Shown in pieces: positions 16,069 through 24,296 of a stretch of 64,000 bases of DNA. The notes below the pieces were generated by a model. It ran no database searches, was not told the origin of the DNA, and saw nothing but the letters and a program-made list of their open reading frames with translations. The stretch is from positions 1 through 64,000 of the forward strand of contig NZ_SLVX01000022.1 in the NCBI RefSeq assembly GCF_004341885.1, in the 5' to 3' direction. Numbering within the stretch: the stretch's first letter is position 1; every line of letters starts with the position of its first letter. The translations under genes were made by a program, and so were the position numbers. Origin of the DNA: Shinella granuli (GTDB taxonomy: Bacteria > Pseudomonadota > Alphaproteobacteria > Rhizobiales > Rhizobiaceae).

Positions 16069-17096
16069 CTGCTCTCTTCCGGCTTGAGCACGGCTTCCGT
16101 GACGACGTTGTCGTCGGAGAGCTCGCGCAGCGGCTTGATCCCGTCCCCGGAAAGGCTCGCGTGATAGGCCTTCACCGCCTCCGACGGGGAGATCGACCCG
16201 GACGCGACCTCACGCATGAAGCGCACCATCGCCAGCGGGTCTTCTGCGAGATTGATCTTGCGCCCGAACAGCGCGACGCGCGCGCCAAACCGCTCGGCCT
16301 GGTGAAGAAGCTCGAAGCAGTCGCGCGTCGTGCCCGCGCCGCCGCCGAGAACGCCGACGATGACGCTCGGATCGTAGGAGGCGAGTTCGTCCAGCGCCTT
16401 TGCGCCGTTGAACGGGATTTTCAGGAACTGCGGCCGGTCCGCCTTGGTGACGCCGGCAAGGCACCGCATCATCACGTCGTTGACGTAGTGGGGAACCAGT
16501 TCGGGGTCGATTCCACACTCCACATTGGGATTGAAGACCTCGAGGAAATACTTGAAATTGTTGCGTGCCGCATCCTCGCGGAACCAATGGAACGCCTCCA
16601 GCGCCTCGTAGTCGCGGTCGAGGTCGTTGTTGAAGGTGATGGAATAGAGGCCGAGATCCGTGCCGGTGATCGGCGCGCCGGGCGCGGGGTCGATCGTGCC
16701 GGTGGCGACGCGCGAGAGGGACGCCGTGCGGAAAGGACGCGAGGGCTGTTTCGAATAGGTCGCGCCGCGGCAGACCCAGACGTCGGTCGTGTCGTTGGCG
16801 CGGATCGCCGGCTTGACGGCGCTTCCCCGGAAGACACCCATATCCGTCAGCGCCTCCATGTTGGAGGCAGAGGTGAGCATGATGTCGACGATGTCCTGCT
16901 CGACGACCGCGCGGATGTTCTGCAGGAATTCCGGGCGGGTGTAATGGCGCGACCAGCTGCCGTCCTTCGCCCGCTTCGGGCCGCAGGAGGTGATGGACGG
17001 GCCCATGTCGCCGTCCTTGGCGTCGGCGATGATGAAATCGCTGCGGGTGTAGTTTCCGGCGCGGATGCGCGCGAGCTTCTGGTCAAGGCGGTACAT
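16065..17096 (-). CDS. Class I aldolase-like TIM-barrel protein
   Basis: The 343-residue protein reads like a DeoC/LacD/FbaB-type (beta/alpha)8 Schiff-base aldolase. 'DFIIADAKDGDMG' near residue 20 is the first strand, 'VDIMLTSASNMEAL' near 72 the second, 'YFLEVFNPN' near 186 a central strand, and 'PQFLKIPFNGAKALDEL' near 227 carries a Lys well placed to form the Schiff base. 'VIVGVLGGGAGTTRDCFELL' near 250 is the phosphate-binding Gly-rich strand. It is coupled by a 4-bp overlap to the PfkB kinase, so it probably cleaves the phosphorylated sugar that kinase makes. The exact substrate is unknown, and the family call is from motifs only. Confidence 0.65.
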   Translation of the reverse strand: MYRLDQKLARIRAGNYTRSDFIIADAKDGDMGPSITSCGPKRAKDGSWSRHYTRPEFLQNIRAVVEQDIVDIMLTSASNMEALTDMGVFRGSAVKPAIRANDTTDVWVCRGATYSKQPSRPFRTASLSRVATGTIDPAPGAPITGTDLGLYSITFNNDLDRDYEALEAFHWFREDAARNNFKYFLEVFNPNVECGIDPELVPHYVNDVMMRCLAGVTKADRPQFLKIPFNGAKALDELASYDPSVIVGVLGGGAGTTRDCFELLHQAERFGARVALFGRKINLAEDPLAMVRFMREVASGSISPSEAVKAYHASLSGDGIKPLRELSDDNVVTEAVLKPEESR

Positions 17097-17119
17097 GTCT
17101 TGCTCCGTTCGGGACAGGG

Positions 17120-17887
17120 TCAGGCGGTCGCCGCGCCGGTCATGATGGCGACGACGTCGTTCATGGAATGGGTCTTGGGGGTGACCACGGCCGCGCGCCG
17201 GCCGAGGCGCATGATATGGATGCGGTCGGCGATGTCGAAGACGTTCGGCATGTTGTGGCTGATCAGGACGACCGGCAGGCCGCGGTCGCGGATCGAGCGG
17301 ATCAGCTCCAGCACCTGGCCGGTCTCACGGACGCCCAGCGCCGCCGTCGGCTCGTCCATGATGACGAGCTTGCGGGCGAAGAGCGCAGCGCGCGCCACCG
17401 CGACGCCCTGCCGCTGGCCGCCCGACAACGACTCCACCGGATTGTCGATCGCCGGCAGGCGGAACTTCAGTTCGCCCATGGCCCGGCGCGCCTCCTCGCG
17501 CATGCGCTTCTTGTCGAGGCGGCGGAAGAGACTGCCAAGCAGGCCCGGTGCGCGCAATTCGCGGCCGAGGAAGAGGTTGGCGGCAATGTCGAGCGCGGGC
17601 GCGACGGCGAGGTCCTGGTAGACCGTCTCGATGCCGGCGTGGCGCGCGTCAAGGGGGCCCTTGAAATGCACCGGCGCGCCATCGAGCAGGATGTCGCCGC
17701 TGGTCGGATGCACGGCCCCGGTCAACGTCTTGATGAGTGTCGACTTGCCGGCGCCGTTGTCGCCGACGACGGCGAGGATCTCGCCGGCGCGCAGCTCGAA
17801 ATCGACGCCGTCGAGCGCGGTGACATGGCCGTAGGTCTTCACCACATTGCGCGCTTCGAGAACCACATGCGGGGAATGGTCGGCCAT
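17120..17887 (-). CDS. Sugar ABC transporter ATP-binding protein (FrcA-like)
   Basis: This single-domain 255-residue ATPase belongs to a CUT2-type monosaccharide importer. Walker A is 'VVGDNGAGKSTLIKTLTG' near residue 35, the Q-loop lies in 'ETVYQDLAVAP', the ABC signature 'ESLSGGQRQGVAVARAALFA' is near 145, and Walker B 'KLVIMDEPTAAL' is near 165. The H-loop His in 'VVLISHNMPN' is present. Most CUT2 ATPases have two fused ABC domains; this one-domain form is typical of the fructose (Frc) subgroup. The start overlaps the permease stop by 1 bp (TGATG). Confidence 0.9.
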   Translation of the reverse strand: MADHSPHVVLEARNVVKTYGHVTALDGVDFELRAGEILAVVGDNGAGKSTLIKTLTGAVHPTSGDILLDGAPVHFKGPLDARHAGIETVYQDLAVAPALDIAANLFLGRELRAPGLLGSLFRRLDKKRMREEARRAMGELKFRLPAIDNPVESLSGGQRQGVAVARAALFARKLVIMDEPTAALGVRETGQVLELIRSIRDRGLPVVLISHNMPNVFDIADRIHIMRLGRRAAVVTPKTHSMNDVVAIMTGAATA

Positions 17888-18888
17888 CAGCTCCTCCTCC
17901 GGGACATCTGGTCGAGCGCCACGGCGATGATGACGAGGATGCCGGTCACGAGGTCCTGCCAGAGCGGATCGATGCCGGCGAGCGTCAGGCCGTTGCGCAA
18001 AACGCCGACGATGAGCGCGCCGATCAGCGTGCCGATGAGGCCGCCACGCCCGCCGAACAGGCTGGTGCCGCCGATCACCACGGCGGTGATGGAATCGAGA
18101 TTGGCGCTCTGCATGGCATTCGGGTCCGCATTCGGGATGCGCCCGAGCGCAAGCCAGGCCGCGATGCCGTAGATGAGGCCGGCCAGCACGTAGACCGAGA
18201 GCAGGTGGCGGCGCACCGGGATGCCGACGAGGCGGGCGGCCTCGGCATTGTTGCCGATGGCGTAGACGTGGCGGCCCCATTTCGTCTGGTTCAGGAGATA
18301 CCAGACAATGGCATAGAGCGTGAACATGATCAGCACGCCATAGGTCAGCACGAAGCCACCGAGCTTCATCGTGTTGCCCATCCAGGCGAGGAAGGGGTCG
18401 CGCACCGGAAAGGCGCCCCCTTCGGAGATCAGCCGCAGCGCGGCGGTCAGGATGCCGAGAATGCCGAGCGTGACGATGAAGGGCGGGAGCCTGAGGCCGG
18501 AAACGAGGCCCCCTGCCGCAAGGCCCGCAGCCGTGCAGAGCAGGATGGCAAAGCCCATGGACAGCACGGGGTCGTAACCGAGATTGACCAGCTTGCCGGC
18601 GACGATGGTGCCGAGCACGCAGATCGCCCCGACGGCAAGGTCGATGCCGGCCGTCAGGATCACCAGCGTCTGGCCGATCGCCAGAACGCCGATGATGACC
18701 GTCTGCTGCAAAATGATCGACAGGTTGTGGGTCGCGAGAAAACGGGGATTGGTCAGCGCGAAGATCACGCAGAAGCCGAGAAGGACCAGGAGCGGGCCCA
18801 CCGAGGGCGTTCCCAGGATGCGGGCCGTGAGGCTCCGCGGCGTCTCGGCGTCGGAAACGGTGGCTGTGTTCATGGGCATCCCGTGCAT
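17887..18888 (-). CDS. Sugar ABC transporter permease (CUT2 family)
   Basis: This inner-membrane permease of about 330 residues has around ten hydrophobic segments. Family signatures are 'VIIGVLAIGQTLVILTAGID' followed by 'LAVGAICVLGTIVAG' (near residues 65-95), 'YAIGNNAEAARLVGIPVRR' near 210, and 'AVVIGGTSLFGGRGGLIGTL' near 270. These match RbsC/FrcC-type permeases. Possible starts are 18888, 18879 and 18873; the last (MNTATVSD) is also plausible. It lies between the binding-protein and ATPase genes in one operon. Confidence 0.9.
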   Translation of the reverse strand: MHGMPMNTATVSDAETPRSLTARILGTPSVGPLLVLLGFCVIFALTNPRFLATHNLSIILQQTVIIGVLAIGQTLVILTAGIDLAVGAICVLGTIVAGKLVNLGYDPVLSMGFAILLCTAAGLAAGGLVSGLRLPPFIVTLGILGILTAALRLISEGGAFPVRDPFLAWMGNTMKLGGFVLTYGVLIMFTLYAIVWYLLNQTKWGRHVYAIGNNAEAARLVGIPVRRHLLSVYVLAGLIYGIAAWLALGRIPNADPNAMQSANLDSITAVVIGGTSLFGGRGGLIGTLIGALIVGVLRNGLTLAGIDPLWQDLVTGILVIIAVALDQMSRRRS

Positions 18889-18966
18889 CAGGTTTTGCGC
18901 GGCCGATCACCCGGTCGGGACCGCGGCGACGCAAGGCCGCGCACGATCCCGCCGGGAGAAAGAGGA

Positions 18967-19956
18967 TCAGTCACCCCAGCAGTTTTCGAGACCCCAGGCG
19001 GTATCCTTCGATTCCAGGCCCTCGACGGGCTTGTCGGTGATCAGGAAGGAGCCGGTGTTGACGAAGCCGCTCGGCTTCGTGCCGGAGGCTGCATATTCCA
19101 CGACAGCGTCGACACCCATGGAGGCCATCTTGTAGGGGAACTGCATGACGGTCGCGGCGATCTTGCCGTCCTTCACGTCGCGCACACCGGCGCAGCCGCC
19201 GTCGATCGAGGTGAGCATAACATCGGCTTCCTTGCCGAAGGATTTCAGCGCCGCATAGGCGCCGGCCGCGGCCGGTTCGTTGATCGTATAGACGGCGTTG
19301 ATATCGCCGTTCTTGGAAAGCAGGTTCTCCATGCCGACCTGGCCCTTGTCCTGCGCGCCGTTGGTGATGGCCGCGCCCGCGATCGACGGATCGCCCTCGG
19401 CGATGCCGAAGCCCTTGAGGTAACCGTCGTGGCGGAAGGTGTCGACCGTGCCGCCGGGCGTGCCGTCCAGCATGGCGACGACCGCCTGCTTGTCGCCCAT
19501 CGCCTTGCGGGCATAGGCGCCCTGCTGCACGCCGGCCTCGAAATTGTCCGTGGCAAAGGTGGCGTCGACGGCGTCTGCCGGGTCCGTCGCCGTGTCGAGC
19601 GCGATGACGAGCACGCCAGCCTCGCGAGCCTTCTTGATGACATCGAGCATGCCCGACGAATTGTTCGGTGTGACGAGGATGCCCTTGGCACCGGCGCTGA
19701 TCAGGTCCTCGATGGCGGCGACCTGGCCTTCGTTGTCGCCGTCGAACTTGCCGGCGCGGGCGATCAGCTTGACGCCCTTCTCCGCGGCTCGGGCCTCGGC
19801 GGCCTGGCGCATCTTGACGAAGAACGGGTTGACCTCGGTTTTCGTGACGAGGCCGACGATGACCTCCTGGGCGCTCGCCGAGCCTGCGCCAAGCGCAAGA
19901 CCGAGCGCGAGCCCGACGGCGGAATATGCGGATGCGCGAATGCGATGAAGCGACAT
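18967..19956 (-). CDS. Periplasmic sugar-binding protein (RbsB/FrcB type)
   Basis: This 329-residue type-1 periplasmic binding protein has a clear signal peptide ('SAVGLALGLALGAGSASAQE', cleavage near residue 27). The mature part begins 'VIVGLVTKTEVNPFFVKMRQ'. The conserved substrate-region elements 'GILVTPNNSSGMLDVIKKA', 'VIALDTATDPADAVD' and 'FATDNFEAGVQQGAYA' are present. The protein delivers a monosaccharide to the permease and ATPase encoded next. The start is supported by GGAGG about 5 nt upstream. A promoter and a long-spaced operator lie at 20038-20104, directly in front. Confidence 0.92.
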   Translation of the reverse strand: MSLHRIRASAYSAVGLALGLALGAGSASAQEVIVGLVTKTEVNPFFVKMRQAAEARAAEKGVKLIARAGKFDGDNEGQVAAIEDLISAGAKGILVTPNNSSGMLDVIKKAREAGVLVIALDTATDPADAVDATFATDNFEAGVQQGAYARKAMGDKQAVVAMLDGTPGGTVDTFRHDGYLKGFGIAEGDPSIAGAAITNGAQDKGQVGMENLLSKNGDINAVYTINEPAAAGAYAALKSFGKEADVMLTSIDGGCAGVRDVKDGKIAATVMQFPYKMASMGVDAVVEYAASGTKPSGFVNTGSFLITDKPVEGLESKDTAWGLENCWGD

Positions 19957-20037
19957 GAAATCCTCCCAGATCCAACGGCGCCGCGGAGCCCCTCCGGCTC
20001 TTTTGGCGGGCACGGCCTCTCCTCAAAGGCCAAGGGG

Positions 20038-20066
20038 ATTAGGTCATCTCTTTTGGATAAAGTCAA
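20038..20066 (-). promoter_or_regulatory. Promoter of the sugar transporter operon
   Basis: On the minus strand, TTGACT (20066-20061) and CCTAAT (20043-20038) are separated by exactly 17 nt. The binding-protein ATG is 81 nt downstream of the -10. One arm of the flanking inverted repeat (TTATCCAAAA) fills the spacer between -35 and -10, so a bound repressor would block polymerase. Confidence 0.6.
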
Positions 20067-20104
20067 ATGGCGATTACATGTCTTTTGTATATTTTTATCC
20101 AAAA
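20051..20104. promoter_or_regulatory. Operator: 11-bp inverted repeat with 32-nt spacing
   Basis: TTTTGGATAAA (20051-20061) and TTTATCCAAAA (20094-20104) are perfect complements. Their centres are 43 bp apart, about four helical turns, so two protein dimers could face the same side of the DNA. The left copy overlaps the transporter promoter. The divergent ROK protein of this locus is the natural candidate, but another sugar regulator is possible. Confidence 0.6.
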
Positions 20105-20113
20105 AGATTGTCG

Positions 20114-21679
20114 TCACACGACGGGACCGGTTTCCAGCCCGCGCAGCGCGCGAAGGGCGGCGCGCACATGTTCCCTGCCCGCAAGGTCGCGATAGATGTC
20201 ATAGGCCACCTGGTAGCGCCGCGCGTGGGCAGCCCGCGGCGAGACCTGCCCGACGCTCCTCGCACCGAACCGCTCCGCGCCTTCGGCGTAGGTGGCGACG
20301 GTTCCGGCCGCCACCGCACCGTGGATCGCCGCGCCCACCGCGGTGGCGTTGGCGATTTCAGGCACCTCCACGGGATGGTCGAGCACATCGGCCATGATCT
20401 GGATCAGCAGCGGATTGGCGCGGGCAAGGCCGCTCGCCATCAGCACGCGCTCGGCCGGCAGCCCGCCGGCGGGAAAGAGGTCGTGGATCGCCCGCGCGCC
20501 GAAACAGAGGCTTTCCATCAAGGCAAGGTAGATTTCCGCCGCCGTCGTTTCCCGCGTCAGGCCTGCGAGGAGCCCGGAAAGCGCGCCGTCCGCATAGGGC
20601 ACGCGGTTGCCGCCGAGCCAGTCGAGCGCGACGAGCCGCCCCGCCGCGGGCGCAAGTTCCGCCGCCTCGGCGTTATAGGCGCGAAAACTCTCCTCCCTAT
20701 CCGCCCCACGCGGAAAGGTGCGCACGAACCAGGCGAGCGTGTCGCCGAAACTCGGCTGGCCGGCCTCATAACACCAGAGCTGGCGCATGGAGCCGTCGAA
20801 GGCGACGCCCTCGATACCCGGCGGCAGCGGCCGATAGACGTCGCTGAGATAGAGATAGGCTGCCGACGTGCCGAGCGCGCCGACGAAGGCGCCCGGTGTC
20901 ACGCCGCCGATCGCCGGCAGCATGACATGGGAATCGATGACCGCGACGGCGACGATCGCCTCTCCCTCGATCCCCGTCAGGTCGCGCCATTGCGGCGACA
21001 GCGCCCCGGCGGGCGAGCCGACGGGGAGCGGCGTCGCCAGCCGCCGGTCGAGATCCGCCACGACGTCCTGCGGATAACCGGTCGCCGCGGAAAACTGCGC
21101 CTTGTAGGCGGCAAAGCCGAGGCCACGCGCCTCCCGCCCCGTCAACTGCCAGGCGAGCCAGTCGCCACCCTCGATGAAGCGGTCCGTCTCCGCCCAGAGC
21201 GCTGGCGCCTCCGCGGCGATCTGCGCGGCCTTCGCCAGCAGCCATTCCCCGGAAACCCGCCCACCGAAATTGGCGAGGAACGGGCCGGGTCGCGCATTGA
21301 TCGTGTCGGCATAGGCCTGGGCGTTGTGCTTCCACAGCTTGACATAGGCATGCGGCGCTTCGGGATAAAGACGCGAGAGCGGCACGCCATCGGCCCGGGC
21401 GGGCAGGGGCGAACTTGCGGTGAAGCCGAGGCCGATCCCCTCGACGGTCCGCCCGCGCCCCAGCCGCGAAAGAATCTCGAAGGCCGCCTCCGTATAGTCC
21501 TCGGCGTTCTGCAGCGCGAAATCCGGTGGCAGCGGCGTTCCGTCCGGAAGCGACCGGGTCATGATCCCGTATCGGTAGGGATGGACATGATGCGCCACCT
21601 GCCGCCCGCTCTCGACCTCGACCAGCACGCCCCGCGCCGATTCCGATCCGTAGTCCAGTCCGATGAGATAGGTGGTCAC
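20114..21679 (-). CDS. FGGY-family carbohydrate kinase (ribulokinase-like)
   Basis: This 521-residue sugar kinase has the N-terminal phosphate loop 'YLIGLDYGSESARGVLVEVE' at the start. Other marks are 'WKHNAQAYADTIN' (ribulokinase-like), 'FIEGGDWLAWQLTGREARG' near 180, the catalytic-Asp region 'VAVIDSHVMLPAIGG' near 255, and the C-terminal adenosine motif 'VLMASGLARANPLLIQIMAD' near 435. FGGY kinases of this branch phosphorylate ketopentoses or similar sugars. The GTG start at 21679 is chosen because GGAGAGG precedes it and the conserved motif begins at once; upstream ATGs fall in the AT-rich operator region. It is the first gene of the minus-strand locus, transcribed ahead of the transporter. 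Confidence 0.88.
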   Translation of the reverse strand: MTTYLIGLDYGSESARGVLVEVESGRQVAHHVHPYRYGIMTRSLPDGTPLPPDFALQNAEDYTEAAFEILSRLGRGRTVEGIGLGFTASSPLPARADGVPLSRLYPEAPHAYVKLWKHNAQAYADTINARPGPFLANFGGRVSGEWLLAKAAQIAAEAPALWAETDRFIEGGDWLAWQLTGREARGLGFAAYKAQFSAATGYPQDVVADLDRRLATPLPVGSPAGALSPQWRDLTGIEGEAIVAVAVIDSHVMLPAIGGVTPGAFVGALGTSAAYLYLSDVYRPLPPGIEGVAFDGSMRQLWCYEAGQPSFGDTLAWFVRTFPRGADREESFRAYNAEAAELAPAAGRLVALDWLGGNRVPYADGALSGLLAGLTRETTAAEIYLALMESLCFGARAIHDLFPAGGLPAERVLMASGLARANPLLIQIMADVLDHPVEVPEIANATAVGAAIHGAVAAGTVATYAEGAERFGARSVGQVSPRAAHARRYQVAYDIYRDLAGREHVRAALRALRGLETGPVV

Positions 21680-21740
21680 TGGGCGCCTCTCCGCAGGGGG
21701 GTCATACGCCATATACACAAATCCATACATAAATAGCAAT

Positions 21741-21764
21741 CTTATGTATATTATCATACATAAG
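21741..21764. promoter_or_regulatory. Operator: 9-bp perfect inverted repeat between FGGY kinase and ROK regulator
   Basis: CTTATGTAT (21741-21749) and ATACATAAG (21756-21764) are perfect complements with a 6-nt AT spacer. A further half-site ATACATAAA lies at 21725-21733. The position between divergent kinase and ROK genes fits autoregulation and kinase control by the ROK repressor. Confidence 0.65.
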
Positions 21765-21840
21765 TATCTGTCGCCACAAAACTCCACGCTTTATCTCATC
21801 CGCCTTTGTCGCTAAACCGGTGCGGAAACGGGAGTTTTGC

Positions 21841-23085
21841 ATGGCGCGCGCGGACGAGGGGCACGAGAAAACAACGCTTGACGGCGCGGGCGGCATCCTG
21901 TCGCTGATCGCGGGCGGCGAGGCCGCCTCGCGGGCCGAACTGCTCGCCGCCTCGGGCCTCTCGCGCGTGACGGTGACACAGCGGCTCAACGCGCTGCTCG
22001 CCAGCGGCCTGGTGCGCGAGACGGAAAAGACCCTGCCGAGCGGCGGCCGGCCGACCCGGGTGCTGGCGATCAACGCGGCGAGCGGCTTTCTCCTCGTCGC
22101 CAATATCGGCGAGACGCACATCCATCTCGCCGCCATGGACCTGACACCGGCGATCCTTGCCCAGACGACACTGCCCTTCTCCGTCGCAAGCGGCCCCGAA
22201 GCCACGCTGACACAGATCGGCGACGCCTTCGACGCCCTGGCGGCGGAAGCCGAAAGGACCCATGGCTTCTTCCTCGGCATCAGCCTCAGCCTGCCGACAC
22301 CCGTCGATTTCAAGCGCGGCTGCGTCGTCGGTCCTTCGGTCCTGCCAGGCTGGGACGAGTTCGACATCATCGGCCGCCTCAAGGCGCGTTTCGACGTGCC
22401 CGTCTATGTCGAGAACGACGTGAACCTGATGACGATCTGCGAGCACAAGCGTCGCTTCCCGGCGGTCGACGACATGCTTTTCGTGAAGGTCGGCACGGGC
22501 ATGGGCAGTGGCATGATCGCCGGCGGGCGACTGTTTCGCGGGGCGCAGGGCGCGGCGGGCGATATCGGCCATATCCAGTTCCTTTCCGACGACGCCCCGC
22601 TCTGCCGCTGCGGCAAGTTCGGCTGCGTGGAAGCGCGCGCCGCCGGCTGGGCGATCGCCCGCGACCTCTCCGCCCGCGGCTTTCGCGCCGAGACCGCGCG
22701 CGACGTGATCGACCTCGTCGAACAGCGCAAGCCCGAGGCGCTGATGTTGCTGCGCGCCGCCGGCCGCACGATCGGCGAAGTCATCTCCGACGTCGTCAGC
22801 ATCATCAATCCGAGCCTCATCGTCATTGGCGGCACCCTTGCGCGCGGCGGCGACCTCATGCTCTCGGGCATCCGCGAACTCGTCTACCAGCGCTGTCTGC
22901 CGCTCGCCACGCGCGATCTCTCCATCGTGCTCTCCACCGTGCGCGAGGACGGCGCGCTTTTCGGCGCAGCATATCTGCTGCTGGACGATCTTTTCGCGCC
23001 CGCAAGGGCCGACCGCCTGCTGGAGCGCTACGACACCGCCCGGCACAGGCAGACGCCGGCGGCCGTACGGCGGCAAGCGCCCTGA
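21841..23085 (+). CDS. ROK-family transcriptional repressor
   Basis: This regulator of 414 residues has an N-terminal winged helix ('ASRAELLAASGLSRVTVTQR' and 'LNALLASGLVRE', residues about 27-65). A ROK sugar-binding domain follows: 'VYVENDVNLMTICEHKRR', 'FVKVGTGMGSGMIAGGRLF', the zinc site 'GDIGHIQF' with 'CRCGKFGCVE' near 265, and 'PSLIVIGGTLARGG' near 335. The zinc cysteines are intact. Starting at MARADEG (ribosome site GGGAG) is preferred over an ATG 21 nt upstream. It is divergent from the sugar kinase and transporter genes and most likely controls them through the AT-rich repeats nearby. Confidence 0.9.
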   Translation: MARADEGHEKTTLDGAGGILSLIAGGEAASRAELLAASGLSRVTVTQRLNALLASGLVRETEKTLPSGGRPTRVLAINAASGFLLVANIGETHIHLAAMDLTPAILAQTTLPFSVASGPEATLTQIGDAFDALAAEAERTHGFFLGISLSLPTPVDFKRGCVVGPSVLPGWDEFDIIGRLKARFDVPVYVENDVNLMTICEHKRRFPAVDDMLFVKVGTGMGSGMIAGGRLFRGAQGAAGDIGHIQFLSDDAPLCRCGKFGCVEARAAGWAIARDLSARGFRAETARDVIDLVEQRKPEALMLLRAAGRTIGEVISDVVSIINPSLIVIGGTLARGGDLMLSGIRELVYQRCLPLATRDLSIVLSTVREDGALFGAAYLLLDDLFAPARADRLLERYDTARHRQTPAAVRRQAP

Positions 23086-23177
23086 AAAGGACCGTCACCC
23101 GAAATCGCTCGCCCGAACCCTTCCGGCCGATTAAACCTGAGCCGGACAGGCCCACGGGCTGAACAACAGGGTAGCGC

Positions 23178-24260
23178 ATGAAAGAGATCACCGTCCCCTC
23201 CATCGGCATTCTGGATGGCGCCCGGCTGCCCGAGACGACCTTGCGCCTGGCCCTCATCTACGCCGCGGCCGAATTCGTGATCAGCAGCCCCACATGGTTC
23301 TCCATCGGGGACAATCCGATCAAGCCATTCATGGGCAAGCTTGTCCTCGAGGTGGTTTTCGTTCTCCTGGCAATCCTCTTCGCCTGCCTGCTCAGCCGCA
23401 TCAGGCAGCAATCCTATAGCGTGCAGCTTCTCGCCTGCCTGCTCCTTTCCCTCTGCAGTTCCCTGGGCATGTCGCTGCTTGACTACTACCTCTACAGCCT
23501 GATCATGCTGCCGGCCGTCATACCGCTCGATCTCACGGAATACGGCTATGCGGTCTGCTACCGCATGTCGATCTTCTTCGGCTGGTCGTTCCTCTTCGTC
23601 GCGCTGCTCAACCACATCGACGTGCGCGACCGGGACCTGAAGCTGATGGCCTCGCGGGAAGAAGCCCTCGCCGCACAGATGCGCGCCTTGCACTATCAGA
23701 TAAACCCGCATTTTCTCTTCAACACCCTGAACTCGATTACCGGCCTCGTCGAGGAAGGCGCATCGCAGCGGGCCGAGCGGATGATCATGTCGCTCTCGGC
23801 CTTCCTGCGCGCGACATTGCAGCTCGATCCCTTGCGCGAACTGCGGCTTGCCGACGAGATGGCCCTGCAGAAGGAATATCTGGACATCGAGAAGGAGCGG
23901 TTTTCAGACAGGATGATCGTTCGCATCGACATACCGGCCGAACTCCAAGACGCGCTGGTGCCAAGCCTGATCTTGCAGCCCCTGATCGAAAACGCCGTAA
24001 AACACGGCGTCGGCCCCTCGACCGGCAGGGCCGAAATTCATGTCAGCGCGGTCAGGACCGGGCCGACGCTCTGCGTGTCTGTGGAAAACGACGTCGCAAC
24101 GGCCGCATCAGGCAAAGCCGGCCAGGGCCTCGGCATCGGCCTTGCCAATGTCGCCCATCGCGTCAAAACCCATTTCCCCGCCGGCGCCGCCCTGACCGCG
24201 GGCCATGTCGCGCCCGGGCGGTTCCGGGCAACGCTCACCATGCCGTTCAGGACGGGGTGA
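23178..24260 (+). CDS. LytS/YehU-type sensor histidine kinase, orphan
   Basis: This 360-residue membrane histidine kinase has four to five hydrophobic segments in residues 20-155. A short linker and the His_kinase domain follow, with the phospho-acceptor in 'LHYQINPHFLFNTLNSITGL' near residue 173. The HATPase region holds 'LQPLIENAVKHG' (N-box) near 268 and 'GLGIGLANVAHRV' (G-box) near 315. Kinases of this class normally pair with a LytTR response regulator, but none is adjacent: the ROK gene precedes it and convergent aminotransferase genes follow. The signal and partner are unknown. Confidence 0.88.
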   Translation: MKEITVPSIGILDGARLPETTLRLALIYAAAEFVISSPTWFSIGDNPIKPFMGKLVLEVVFVLLAILFACLLSRIRQQSYSVQLLACLLLSLCSSLGMSLLDYYLYSLIMLPAVIPLDLTEYGYAVCYRMSIFFGWSFLFVALLNHIDVRDRDLKLMASREEALAAQMRALHYQINPHFLFNTLNSITGLVEEGASQRAERMIMSLSAFLRATLQLDPLRELRLADEMALQKEYLDIEKERFSDRMIVRIDIPAELQDALVPSLILQPLIENAVKHGVGPSTGRAEIHVSAVRTGPTLCVSVENDVATAASGKAGQGLGIGLANVAHRVKTHFPAGAALTAGHVAPGRFRATLTMPFRTG

Positions 24261-24296
24261 GCCCTGCGGGCCTTCCGGGATCCCGGCACGGCAGGG

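Noticed and set aside
18205-20397. Plus-strand frame of about 730 codons across the sugar transporter
   Set aside because: It is antisense to permease, binding-protein and kinase genes and crosses their intergenic operators.
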